From Melioribacter roseus (lineage in GTDB: Bacteria; Bacteroidota; Ignavibacteria; Ignavibacteriales; Melioribacteraceae): 64,000 bases of DNA. A program made the position numbers and the translations under genes. The stretch is from the NCBI GenBank assembly GCA_020722005.1, contig DYLP01000004.1:36863-100862 (forward strand). The letters run 5' to 3'. Under the pieces are notes generated by a model. It did not search any database. It had not been told where the DNA came from and worked only from the letters and a program-made list of their open reading frames with translations. Positions 46,374 to 55,439 of this stretch are shown piece by piece. Each line of letters begins with the position of its first letter. Positions within the stretch are counted from its first letter, which is position 1.

Positions 46374-47786
46374 TTATTTTTCTTTCTTTAAATATTCGTC
46401 TTTTATTTGCAAAAAATAATTATATGCATCTTCATAAGTGTTCTGAATTTTGCCGTCGAGAATAGCCTCTTCGATAGCTTTTTTTATTTCACCTACTGTT
46501 CTTGATGGCGGTATGCCACATACTCTCATAATTTCGTCTCCACGCACAGGCGACTGGAATGCTTTCAAGCGATCTTTTTCCTGTACTTCTTTTACCTTTT
46601 CCATCACGCGGTCATAATTCGATAGATACCTGTTTACCTTTTCGGGATTTTTGCTTGTGACGTCGGCACGGCACAAAGTAATTAAATCGTCGAGGTCTTC
46701 AGCAGCAGCAACAGCCAGCCTTCTAATTGCTGAATCGGTGACATTTTCTTCCACCAATGCAATGGGACGCAAATGAAGTCGAACGAGCTTTTCGATATAA
46801 TGAAGTTTATTCATCGGCAATTTCATCTGCATAAATAAACTTTTCATCATTCTTGCGCCCAATTCTTCGTGACCGTGGAATGTCCATCCTATTCCTTCGA
46901 TAAATTTTTTTGTTTTCGGCTTTGCAATATCGTGAACTAATCCGGCAAATCTCAACCAGATATTATCAGTTACTTTTGCAAGGTTGTCAACAACTATACA
47001 TGTATGATAAAAAACATCTTTGTGATGGTAATCCTTGCGTTGTTCCACACCACCCAATTCGTCTATCTCAGGAAAAACAACTTTCATTATTCCATTTTCA
47101 TACAATAATTTCAGTCCAATCGATGGCACTGGTGCCGACAGAATTTTAAAGAACTCCTCAGTAATTCTCTCCTGCGACACAATTTTAAGGCGTTCTGCCA
47201 TACTCGATGCGGCTTGCAGAGTTGTTTCCTCTATATTGAAACCTAATTGTGCGGCGAATCTAATGGCTCTCATTATTCTGAGCGGGTCGTCACTGAAAGT
47301 AGTTACAGGGTTCAAAGGCGTTTTTATAACCCTGTTTTCAATATCAGATAACCCGCCGAATTTATCAATCAATTCACCGAATGAGTCGCTATTTAATGAA
47401 ATAGCCAATGTATTAATCGTAAAATCCCTGCGATTCAAATCATCTTCCAAAGTGCCGGGTGTAACCTGAGGATTTCTGCTATATCGGTTATACGATTCCT
47501 TTCTTGCACCGACAAACTCGAAAGAAATTCCGTTGTAATTGAAATGAGCCGTACCGAAATTCTTATATATCGTAACTTTATCTATATTAAATTCTTTCGC
47601 TAATTCTTGAGCAAATTCGGGTCCGTCGCCTACAACCAAAAAATCCATTTCCTCTCTGCTTCTTTTCAAAATGACATCCCTTACAAATCCTCCAACGAGG
47701 TACACCTTCTCATTTCTTTTATAAGCCACTTCAGTAAATTTTTTCAGGAAGTCGTATCTGGATAGTATAGTTTTGAAATCAATCAT
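46374..47786 (-). CDS. cca: CCA-adding/poly(A) polymerase-like nucleotidyltransferase with HD domain
   Basis: 470 aa. Class II nucleotidyltransferase: VGGFVRDVIL, EEMDFLV metal site, RRDFTINTLA and PLRIMRAIRFA. A C-terminal HD domain follows (HHKDVFYHTCIVVDNL, LVHDIAKP). Adds or repairs the tRNA 3' CCA. Consistent with this, the tRNA-Leu gene at 53,303 has no encoded CCA. Poly(A) polymerase activity cannot be excluded. It overlaps the upstream gene by 8 bp. Confidence 0.88.
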   Translation of the reverse strand: MIDFKTILSRYDFLKKFTEVAYKRNEKVYLVGGFVRDVILKRSREEMDFLVVGDGPEFAQELAKEFNIDKVTIYKNFGTAHFNYNGISFEFVGARKESYNRYSRNPQVTPGTLEDDLNRRDFTINTLAISLNSDSFGELIDKFGGLSDIENRVIKTPLNPVTTFSDDPLRIMRAIRFAAQLGFNIEETTLQAASSMAERLKIVSQERITEEFFKILSAPVPSIGLKLLYENGIMKVVFPEIDELGGVEQRKDYHHKDVFYHTCIVVDNLAKVTDNIWLRFAGLVHDIAKPKTKKFIEGIGWTFHGHEELGARMMKSLFMQMKLPMNKLHYIEKLVRLHLRPIALVEENVTDSAIRRLAVAAAEDLDDLITLCRADVTSKNPEKVNRYLSNYDRVMEKVKEVQEKDRLKAFQSPVRGDEIMRVCGIPPSRTVGEIKKAIEEAILDGKIQNTYEDAYNYFLQIKDEYLKKEK

Positions 47787-49971
47787 AAGCCCGAGTTGTT
47801 ATTTTGTATTCAGTAACCTCTGAGAAATTAACGAACCAATTAACCATTCTGAGATTCTCGGCGGTTATATCCTCCAAATAGATATCTCTAATATCTTCCG
47901 CAGCTTTCACTGCAATTTTTTTTGCAATCTGATGATATCCCCTTTTTAAGGCACATTGCGATAACTTAATTAGCAGGTGCAAATTATTGACGTTATTCTT
48001 ATCTATATTCAAGTAATTATCAAATACACGTAAATAATCATCTTCTGCATCCATCAAATCGCATAACTGATACAAAGCTTCATAACTGCCGTGTTGTAAA
48101 GCATCGTACAATATTTTTTTTCTTATAGTACTATCTCCCGTCAGAAATTCTTTGATACGATTTTGTTCAATTAAATCTATTTTTAATGAAGCACTGAAAT
48201 AGTATTCAGGATTAAGATTCACACTTCTAATTTCGTTGTACAAACCGAGGGCACCCTCATAATCGTCACTTAGTGCAGAAACGTCTCCATAAAATAATTT
48301 TAATGAGTAAATATAAGGAGTTTCTTTAAAGTATTTAATTTCTTTTGAAAGAATTTTCCTGGCTTCCGTAAATTTCTTTTGTGCAATGTAAGATTTTATC
48401 AATCCCAGTAGTGATGAATACGATTTCGTTTTCGAATAAATATTTTCGAATATTTGAGCCGATTTCAAATAATCGCCCTGATTATAGTACTCATATCCTC
48501 TCTTTGTTTCACGTGCTGCGAAACGCACACAAGTTTTTTTAAAGATCGACTTACCACCGAAATAAAGTTGAGCAGCTTCTTTATTCATTGTTTCAGGAAG
48601 ACTTTTAAGAAAATTGTAATATTCTTCGACGACTTCCTGGAGCGATATATTAAATGATTTTACAAAATCGTTCGAGCGATAAAACTCAATTGCACTCTTT
48701 ATACCGTATTTATCAATTATGTATTTAACGAACGAACCAGCATAGACATACGATAATCCAGCATAATTTGAATAAAAAGAATAATCCGAAAATAATTTAT
48801 TAATATCCATGCGATAACCATTACCGTATGCAGTCCTTGCCATAAAATGCAAGGGGCAACCGTAATAGTTGTTATCCAACGCAGATGCAACACCTTCCAG
48901 AAGAGCAGGATTTAAAGGGATATAAAATGGCGGAGCAGAATATTTTGCCATTAACACGTGAACCATCTCATGTTTCAACGTGGATTCAAGGCTGCCAATA
49001 TCAGTAAAAATCTGTTTTTTCCACGGTTTTGCTACATCCGCACTACCGCTGCCGAACAGCTCATTTTTCTGCTGGCTATCTTTAAATATAAATACTTCCA
49101 TCTGTTCCCCGTTCGATTTGAATAGTTCTCCAAGTCTTTCGTAATAATATTCGTAGAGCAGAGCGGCATACTTTCCGTTTTCGTAATCTAAAGGAGTATA
49201 TATTTTCGAATGCCGAGTTTGAATTTCCTGTCCAAGTTTATTTTTAAGTAAATCGACATTTGTAGCAAATCCGAACGCAGGTTTGAGGCTCCAGACGCCG
49301 AAAGAAAACGCAATAAGTATTATTATAATTAAGACGTCTTTAATAATTTTCTTTCTTTTCACTTCAATTACTGACCACAGGATTCCCACACCTATCAATA
49401 AATTGAACATTCTGTAGAGGATAAGTTTATTTGTTATTACAATACTCTCGTCGTATAATGTACCTGAGAAGTATCCAAAGAGAGGATTATAAAAGTAAAG
49501 TTGGGGAAATAAATAAAATTCGATCAACGATAAAGAGAATAAAATAATTGAGGATAGAATAAAGATTAGAGAATTATATCTTCTAAAAATTAGTTTGATG
49601 ATATAAGCTGTTACAGTGCCATTGAAAAGAGATGGCAGAGTAATAACAAAATAAAAAGCAAAGCCATATTGAATAGGACAGCGATTAATAAGCAGGTAAA
49701 AAGATATTCCGGCTACCAGGACCAAGCCAGCTGCGATTAATAATTTCAGCGCAATTTTTCTATATGCTGAAATGACAGAATTTAGATCTGCTGAATATTT
49801 CAAGAATATCACTCCACCGGTAAGAAATAACGCTATGCCATTCAAAGCAGAAAATTCGTAGTCGAAAGTGTTGAGCAGTGGAAATCTGGAAATCAGCAGT
49901 TCAAAGAGAGCCAGTAGAAAAAACAATGCATAGAAATATCTATCACCGCTGGAGCGCTTTTTAATACTCAT
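47779..49971 (-). CDS. multi-pass membrane HExxH metalloprotease-like protein with TPR-like tail
   Basis: 730 aa. Roughly six or seven transmembrane helices cover ~10-228. Then comes an extracytoplasmic domain with a zinc motif HEMVH (His334, Glu335, His338) and a Glu 21 residues on (Glu359 in LLEGVAS), the gluzincin arrangement. The C-terminal third (~490-720) is helical repeat, TPR-like. Related to 'peptidase MA-like' domain proteins. The combination is not one I recognise from a characterised protein. Overlaps murA by 11 bp and cca by 8 bp, so it is coupled with both. Confidence 0.7.
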   Translation of the reverse strand: MSIKKRSSGDRYFYALFFLLALFELLISRFPLLNTFDYEFSALNGIALFLTGGVIFLKYSADLNSVISAYRKIALKLLIAAGLVLVAGISFYLLINRCPIQYGFAFYFVITLPSLFNGTVTAYIIKLIFRRYNSLIFILSSIILFSLSLIEFYLFPQLYFYNPLFGYFSGTLYDESIVITNKLILYRMFNLLIGVGILWSVIEVKRKKIIKDVLIIIILIAFSFGVWSLKPAFGFATNVDLLKNKLGQEIQTRHSKIYTPLDYENGKYAALLYEYYYERLGELFKSNGEQMEVFIFKDSQQKNELFGSGSADVAKPWKKQIFTDIGSLESTLKHEMVHVLMAKYSAPPFYIPLNPALLEGVASALDNNYYGCPLHFMARTAYGNGYRMDINKLFSDYSFYSNYAGLSYVYAGSFVKYIIDKYGIKSAIEFYRSNDFVKSFNISLQEVVEEYYNFLKSLPETMNKEAAQLYFGGKSIFKKTCVRFAARETKRGYEYYNQGDYLKSAQIFENIYSKTKSYSSLLGLIKSYIAQKKFTEARKILSKEIKYFKETPYIYSLKLFYGDVSALSDDYEGALGLYNEIRSVNLNPEYYFSASLKIDLIEQNRIKEFLTGDSTIRKKILYDALQHGSYEALYQLCDLMDAEDDYLRVFDNYLNIDKNNVNNLHLLIKLSQCALKRGYHQIAKKIAVKAAEDIRDIYLEDITAENLRMVNWFVNFSEVTEYKITTRAYD

Positions 49972-51223
49972 CGGTTGTTACTCTTTCGATATCGGCGCCA
50001 AGAGCTTTTAATTTTTCTTCGATTCGCTGATATCCTCTGTCGATATGATAGATACGCAGTATTTCCGTAGTACCTTCTGCTGCCAGTCCAGCAATTACTA
50101 AAGAGGCACTGGCTCTCAAATCTGTCGACATCACTTTTGCTCCGGTCAATTTATCGACCCCTTTAACCACAGCGCTGTTATTGACAACTTCGATATCTGC
50201 CCCCAGTCTTATCAATTCAGGTACGTGATTAAATCTATCGGGATAGATAGTGTCTGTAATTGTAGAGGTCCCTTTTGCCAGCGACATCAAAGCAATCCAT
50301 TGAGCCTGCATGTCGGTAGGAAATCCAGGATAAACATCGGTGGTCACGTCCACATTTGAAATTAAACCACTAGAGTTGAGTGTAATTTCTCTTTCATTAT
50401 CTTGAATATAAAAACCAGCTTCTTCCAATTTAATCAAAATAGTATCGAGGTGTTTCGAAATCACGTTGCTCAGAGTAATACTACCTCCTGTAACTCCTGC
50501 TGCAACTAATAAAGTGCCCGCCTCAATTCGATCCGGGATGTTTGAATATCTGGCTGGCGACAGAGAATCTACGCCTTCAATTTCGATTATCTTGGTACCG
50601 ATTCCGTTAATTTTTGCGCCCATTAGAGTAAGATATTCCTCGAGGGCTACAATTTCGGGCTCGGTTGCAGCATTGGAAATCAAGGTTGTCCCTTTTGCAA
50701 GTGAGGCAGCCATAAGCGTATTTCCAGTTGCGCCTACTGAAGGAATATCGAAATGAATTTTTGCGCCGTGGAGACGTTTCGATTTAGCAATAATATAACC
50801 GAGTTCAAGTTCGATTTCTGCTCCCAATTTTTTCATCGATTCAAGATGAAGATTAATTGGGCGCGGGCCCCAGGCGCACCCCCCGGGCATTGAAACTTTC
50901 GCATAGCCGAAGCGCGTTAGTAAAGGACCGAGCACATATATTGAAGCCCTCATCTTTTTTACCAATTCATATGGCGCTACTTGATTATTAGTTGTCGAAT
51001 TGTCGATCGCAAGCGTATAATTCTCGAACTTAATATTAGAGCCCAGTTCTGTCATTAACTTCATCATCGTATAGATGTCGTTCACTTCTGGTGCGTTTTC
51101 GATAATATTAATCCCTTCGTTTAAAAAAGTAGCTGGCATGAGTGCCAAGGCTGAATTTTTAGCTCCGCTCACATCGACTTTGCCCTCAAGTTTTTTGCCG
51201 CCTTTTATTATGAACTTTTCCAC
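49961..51223 (-). CDS. murA: UDP-N-acetylglucosamine 1-carboxyvinyltransferase
   Basis: 420 aa. Substrate-binding Lys22-Asn23 in SGAKNSAL and the fosfomycin-sensitive catalytic Cys116 in PGGCAWGPRP; DLRASASLVIAGLAAEG near the end. Transfers enolpyruvate to UDP-GlcNAc, the first committed step of peptidoglycan synthesis. GTG start with AGAGG. 7 bp downstream of the kinase gene. Confidence 0.96.
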   Translation of the reverse strand: MEKFIIKGGKKLEGKVDVSGAKNSALALMPATFLNEGINIIENAPEVNDIYTMMKLMTELGSNIKFENYTLAIDNSTTNNQVAPYELVKKMRASIYVLGPLLTRFGYAKVSMPGGCAWGPRPINLHLESMKKLGAEIELELGYIIAKSKRLHGAKIHFDIPSVGATGNTLMAASLAKGTTLISNAATEPEIVALEEYLTLMGAKINGIGTKIIEIEGVDSLSPARYSNIPDRIEAGTLLVAAGVTGGSITLSNVISKHLDTILIKLEEAGFYIQDNEREITLNSSGLISNVDVTTDVYPGFPTDMQAQWIALMSLAKGTSTITDTIYPDRFNHVPELIRLGADIEVVNNSAVVKGVDKLTGAKVMSTDLRASASLVIAGLAAEGTTEILRIYHIDRGYQRIEEKLKALGADIERVTTDEY

Positions 51224-51230
51224 AGAACCT

Positions 51231-53138
51231 CTAAAATATTTTAATAATTAAACCATTTACACCAACTATAAAAAGTTCTCGTTCCGGGTTCAATTCCAGG
51301 TCGTTCATATTTGAATAAATTCTACTATCGATCGAATTCCAAGTTTTGCCCTTGTCTTTCGAGAACATAATCATACCTTTGCTCCCTGTTGCCACGGCGT
51401 AATTCTCGGAAATGAAAAGAACTTTTTGCAAGCCTCCTAATTCAGCTACTTTTTCCATTTCCCAATCTTTGCCGTAATTGGAAGACCGCAAAATAGTTGC
51501 GTCGCCTCCAGCTGCCAGACAAAAGCCTTGTTTCGTAACGTCGACCGATTTAATATAATTGTCGAATTTTATGTTTTCAACCGGCTTCCAGCTTTCTCCG
51601 CTATTTTCGGTTACAAGCATAAGTCCGTTCCAGCCGACGGCTATTCCATTTTTTTCATTTACAAAATCGATATCGAATATCAAATCTTTTGCGTTAGTAA
51701 CTACTTTATACCAGCTTATTCCTCCATTGACTGTTTTCAGAATTAGACCGTCATTGCCCGTTATAAATCCAGTTTGTTCATCAATAAACTTGATTCTGAA
51801 AAAAGTGTATCCGCCTTTGACTTGAACAGTGCTTATCGAATCGAGAAAATTTGTGCTGTACAAAATCGTCGATGAATCACCAATGATAATTGTTTTTCCG
51901 AGCGGTGAACAATAAACGTCGCTCAGATTTACTTTTTTATCGTAATTAACCAGCTTCCAGTTTTTACCGTTGTCATTTGAAGTTAGTATAACACCAGAAT
52001 CCCCTACAGCCACTGCAAAAGTATTCCCCGAAAAGGAAATGCCATTAAGGTTTACATTAACAGGTGAATTTATTTTGACTATTTCTTTGAAATTAAATTC
52101 GTCGCCGGGCGAAGAAAAGAGAGCTTCTATACTGTACTTTTTCAATTCTTCCAATGCATTACTCTTTAACAATTCGTCCACCTGAGTATAAACGAAATAC
52201 GAAATTCCGATAAGCAGAATAAAAAAGAGAGCGAAAGCTGAGGCGGACATAAATTTATACGTGGCAGAGCGAGCTTCTGTTTTTCTAAAATAATTTGTAT
52301 AAAGTTTTGCTACCTGCTGGTCGACGCGTTGGACCTCGTTGTACATTTCTTCGCAGGTCGAATACCTATCGTTCGGATTTTTAGCCATTGCCCTCAAAAT
52401 TAATTCGTCGACCATATCTGGAATCCCTGCAACTGCCGATGAAACTTTTGGAGGCGCTTTTTTAAGGTGGCTATCCATAATTTCATATTCGCTCTCGTAA
52501 TCATAAGGCGGTCTTCCAACAATCATTTCATAAGCAGTACAACCTAAAGAATAAATATCGCTCCTGTTGGTAACGTCGTAACCTTTTATTTGTTCGGGAC
52601 TCATATAATAGACAGTTCCAACTTTTGCGCCTGTCTTCGTAACTGCAGTATCATCAAACAACGATTTCGATATACCAAAATCCATCACTTTGGCGACGCC
52701 TTCTTTATTCAGTACAATGTTGGATGGTTTTATATCCCTGTGTACAAAACCTTTGGAATGGGCATAACCGAGTCCCAGTAAAATTTGCTTAAGTATATAA
52801 AACACGTCGTAAAGATTAAATCTGCCCTGTCTTTTAATAATTTTTTCGAGACTTTCGCCTTCGACGTATTCCATTACAATACCAAGCAGGTTATCGTATT
52901 CGATAAAGCCATAAACAGTAACTATGTTGGGATGGGACAATTTTGCCTGGTTTTTCGCTTCTCTTTTGAATCGTTCGATAAATTTGAGACGGTCGTACAT
53001 GTCGGAATTCAACATTTTAATTGCTACAAAGCGGTCAAGTTTTGTATCATAAGCCTTGTAAACAATGCCCATCCCGCCCTTGCCCAGAACGGAAACAATT
53101 CTGTAATTATCAATCTGAATTCCGATAAGATTTTGCAT
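51231..53138 (-). CDS. Ser/Thr protein kinase with transmembrane helix and YCF48-like propeller
   Basis: 635 aa. Hanks-type kinase domain ~10-270: glycine loop GKGGMGIVYKAY, Lys41, catalytic HRDIKPSN (Asp135), DFG (153-155) and GTVYYMSPEQ. One TM at ~297-317. The extracytoplasmic part (~370-635) has repeated beta units of the YCF48/photosystem-stability BNR type (e.g. GNDGLILKTVNGGISWYKV, GVNGLIIKIF). In place of PASTA repeats, it may sense or bind a surface partner. It heads the operon with murA, suggesting wall-related phosphorylation; targets unknown. Confidence 0.9.
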   Translation of the reverse strand: MQNLIGIQIDNYRIVSVLGKGGMGIVYKAYDTKLDRFVAIKMLNSDMYDRLKFIERFKREAKNQAKLSHPNIVTVYGFIEYDNLLGIVMEYVEGESLEKIIKRQGRFNLYDVFYILKQILLGLGYAHSKGFVHRDIKPSNIVLNKEGVAKVMDFGISKSLFDDTAVTKTGAKVGTVYYMSPEQIKGYDVTNRSDIYSLGCTAYEMIVGRPPYDYESEYEIMDSHLKKAPPKVSSAVAGIPDMVDELILRAMAKNPNDRYSTCEEMYNEVQRVDQQVAKLYTNYFRKTEARSATYKFMSASAFALFFILLIGISYFVYTQVDELLKSNALEELKKYSIEALFSSPGDEFNFKEIVKINSPVNVNLNGISFSGNTFAVAVGDSGVILTSNDNGKNWKLVNYDKKVNLSDVYCSPLGKTIIIGDSSTILYSTNFLDSISTVQVKGGYTFFRIKFIDEQTGFITGNDGLILKTVNGGISWYKVVTNAKDLIFDIDFVNEKNGIAVGWNGLMLVTENSGESWKPVENIKFDNYIKSVDVTKQGFCLAAGGDATILRSSNYGKDWEMEKVAELGGLQKVLFISENYAVATGSKGMIMFSKDKGKTWNSIDSRIYSNMNDLELNPERELFIVGVNGLIIKIF

Positions 53139-53302
53139 AAACCCATTAAAATTGACTAATCAATATAAAAAATTATTGGTATAACATGCTTTGTAAGAAG
53201 TGGTTAAAATAGCATTTTCGGTGGGATTTATAGAATTTCAAAAAGGCACGGATTCTACCCTCTTTTATTTTTGAGTTTATTTGCATATTTTTGCAAGTCA
53301 TT

Positions 53303-53385
53303 GCGAGAGTGGCGGAATTGGTAGACGCGCTAGACTTAGGATCTAGTGTCGCTTAGACGTGGGGGTTCGAGTCCCCCCTCTCGCA
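53303..53385 (+). tRNA. tRNA-Leu (anticodon UAG)
   Basis: 83 nt. Acceptor stem GCGAGAG pairs with CTCTCGC; anticodon stem CTAGA/TCTAG with loop CTTAGGA gives anticodon TAG (53337-53339), reading CUN leucine codons. Long variable arm typical of Leu; T stem GGGGG/CCCCC with TTCGAGT loop. The discriminator is A (53385) and the next bases are CA, so CCA is not encoded. Confidence 0.97.
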
Positions 53386-53416
53386 CAATTTTATCACTAA
53401 AGATCAAGAGGTATAT

Positions 53417-54727
53417 TTGGAATTCAAGGTAAATCAATTATCCGATTCATTACAGGAACTCGAAGTAAAATTATCTTACGATGAAATCAAACCAGAAATT
53501 GAAAAAGCCTATGAAGAAGAAAGAAAAAATATTTCAATTGACGGTTTCAGAAAAGGGAAAGCCCCCCTTTCAATTATAAAAAAACTTTACGGCGAAGCTA
53601 TCGAATATAAAGCTTCCGAAAAAATAGCCACTAAAAAATTCTGGGATATTGTCGACCAGGAAAATCTTCAACCAATCAGTACTCCTCAATTGACAGATAT
53701 CGACTTTAACATTGGCGAAAAACTTAACTTCAAAATTCAGTACGAAATAATGCCGAAAGTAGATGTAAAAGATTATAAAGGAATAGAAGTAGAAAAGCCA
53801 ATCTTTAAGGTAATAGATGAGGAAATCGAAAAAGAAATCGAATATCTGCTGAAACCACATTTTAAGTACGAAGAAGCAGATACGGTAGAGTCGAAAGAAT
53901 ACAGGATAACTGTCGATCTTCAGCAACTCGACGAATCAAAGAACCCCGTTCCCAACCAGAAAAGCGAAAACGTAACTATCGATCTGAACGACGAAAAAGT
54001 TAATCCTCAGATTTTCGAAAACGCCAATGGCAAAAAAGTTGGCGATAAATTCAATTTCAGTTTCATAGACGAACATTATCACGGAGAAGAACTTCATCGT
54101 CAGGAATATAACTACGAAGTCGAAATTAAAAAAATAGAAAAATTGGTTAAACCAGAATTGAACGAGGAATTAATCAAGAAAATCTCCAACGACAAGGCTT
54201 CGACAATCGACGAATTGCGGGATTTATTGTATAACAACTTCAGGAAATATTATGATAGGCAATCAGATGAAATCTTTACCAATTCGTTATTGAATAAAGT
54301 AGTGAAGAACAACGATTTTACACCTCCGACAGGGTTGGTCGAATCGCTCCATAAACGATTCATCGAATTGGAAAAAGAAAATGCACGCCGATACGGACAG
54401 AAGAATGTTGACGAGAAACAACTTTCAGATTACCTCAAACCCAGAGCCGAGTGGACAGCAAAATGGCAAATTATTTTTACCAACATTGCCGAAAAAGAAA
54501 ATATAAAAGTAGAAGATTCTGAACTGCAAAATCTGGCTCAGGAAGAGTCCGAAAAAACAGGCATAAGCGTCGATAAACTTGTTAAATATTACAAAGACAC
54601 AAATAGAACGGACCATCTGCTCGAGGATAAGGTAATTGCATTCCTGAAAGAAAATGCTGCAGTTAAGGAAGTTGACCCCGAAGCAATGCAAAAGCAAAAA
54701 GAAGGGAATAAAGAAAATGAAGAATGA
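53417..54727 (+). CDS. tig: trigger factor
   Basis: 436 aa. N-terminal ribosome-binding domain ([24 protein letters not shown] signature), a PPIase-like middle domain that is diverged (~150-245), and a C-terminal helical chaperone arm. The start is TTG with AGAGG 5-6 nt upstream, and MEFKVNQL is the usual N-terminus. It lies 31 bp after tRNA-Leu with no clear terminator between, so may share its transcript. Overlaps clpP by 11 bp. Confidence 0.92.
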   Translation: MEFKVNQLSDSLQELEVKLSYDEIKPEIEKAYEEERKNISIDGFRKGKAPLSIIKKLYGEAIEYKASEKIATKKFWDIVDQENLQPISTPQLTDIDFNIGEKLNFKIQYEIMPKVDVKDYKGIEVEKPIFKVIDEEIEKEIEYLLKPHFKYEEADTVESKEYRITVDLQQLDESKNPVPNQKSENVTIDLNDEKVNPQIFENANGKKVGDKFNFSFIDEHYHGEELHRQEYNYEVEIKKIEKLVKPELNEELIKKISNDKASTIDELRDLLYNNFRKYYDRQSDEIFTNSLLNKVVKNNDFTPPTGLVESLHKRFIELEKENARRYGQKNVDEKQLSDYLKPRAEWTAKWQIIFTNIAEKENIKVEDSELQNLAQEESEKTGISVDKLVKYYKDTNRTDHLLEDKVIAFLKENAAVKEVDPEAMQKQKEGNKENEE

Positions 54728-55385
54728 TTTTTTTACCGACATTGAAGCAATAAAAAAACATGAAATATTCAATCAGCTGGTTCCTTATGTAATTGAACAG
54801 ACCGGACGCGGCGAAAGAGGAATGGACATCTTTTCTCGCCTCTTACGCGAACGCATTGTATTTTTGGGTACTGCCATTGACGACCATATTGCTAGTCTTA
54901 TTATCGCACAGTTATTATTCCTCGAAGCTGAAGATCCTGACAAAGATATTTATCTCTACATAAATTCTCCTGGCGGCAGCGTTTCGGCCGGACTGGCTAT
55001 TTATGATACAATGAAATATATCCGCTCGAAAGTATCGACAATTTGTGTCGGTCTTGCTGCCAGTATGGGAGCAGTTCTGCTGGCAGGTGGCGAAGCGGGA
55101 AAACGTTCGGCACTGCCCCATTCGAAAATTATGATCCATCAACCGTGGGTTGGAGGTCTACAGGGACAAACTACAGACATCGAAATCCATGCTAAAGAAA
55201 TGATTAAAACACGCGATACTATTTATAAAATACTTGCCGAACACACCGGCAAGCCATACGAGCAGATTGCAAAAGATTGCGACAGGGACTATTTTATGAC
55301 AGCCGACGAGGCTAAAGAATATAACCTGATTGACAATATCCTGACTCATCGTGTTAATCCTTCAGACAATAAATCGAAAAAATAA
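54717..55385 (+). CDS. clpP: ATP-dependent Clp protease proteolytic subunit
   Basis: 222 aa from the ATG at 54717, inside the tig 3' end. Catalytic Ser in [11 protein letters not shown], His in [10 protein letters not shown], then the Asp in [13 protein letters not shown] segment. Forms the tetradecameric serine-protease barrel that works with an AAA+ unfoldase. clpX usually follows but is absent here; the next gene is an unrelated peptidase. Confidence 0.95.
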   Translation: MKNDFFTDIEAIKKHEIFNQLVPYVIEQTGRGERGMDIFSRLLRERIVFLGTAIDDHIASLIIAQLLFLEAEDPDKDIYLYINSPGGSVSAGLAIYDTMKYIRSKVSTICVGLAASMGAVLLAGGEAGKRSALPHSKIMIHQPWVGGLQGQTTDIEIHAKEMIKTRDTIYKILAEHTGKPYEQIAKDCDRDYFMTADEAKEYNLIDNILTHRVNPSDNKSKK

Positions 55386-55389
55386 AATG

Positions 55390-55407
55390 AGGGGTTTTAT
55401 AACCCCT
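55390..55407 (+). terminator. intrinsic terminator after clpP
   Basis: Stem AGGGGTT / AACCCCT with a TTAT loop followed by TTTTT, just 4 bp beyond the clpP stop. Strong canonical form; ends the tig-clpP unit. Confidence 0.85.
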
Positions 55408-55439
55408 TTTTTATTACCCAAAACTTGTTAGAGGTATTT

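Noticed and set aside
53281..53296. TTGCA-N6-TGCAA repeat and Bacteroides-like TANNTTTG box before tRNA-Leu
   Set aside because: Spacing to any -33 TTTG is too short and the stem is weak; no confident promoter or operator.
53760..54160. Trigger factor with an intact PPIase catalytic domain
   Set aside because: The middle region is too diverged to claim isomerase activity; only the fold position is supported.
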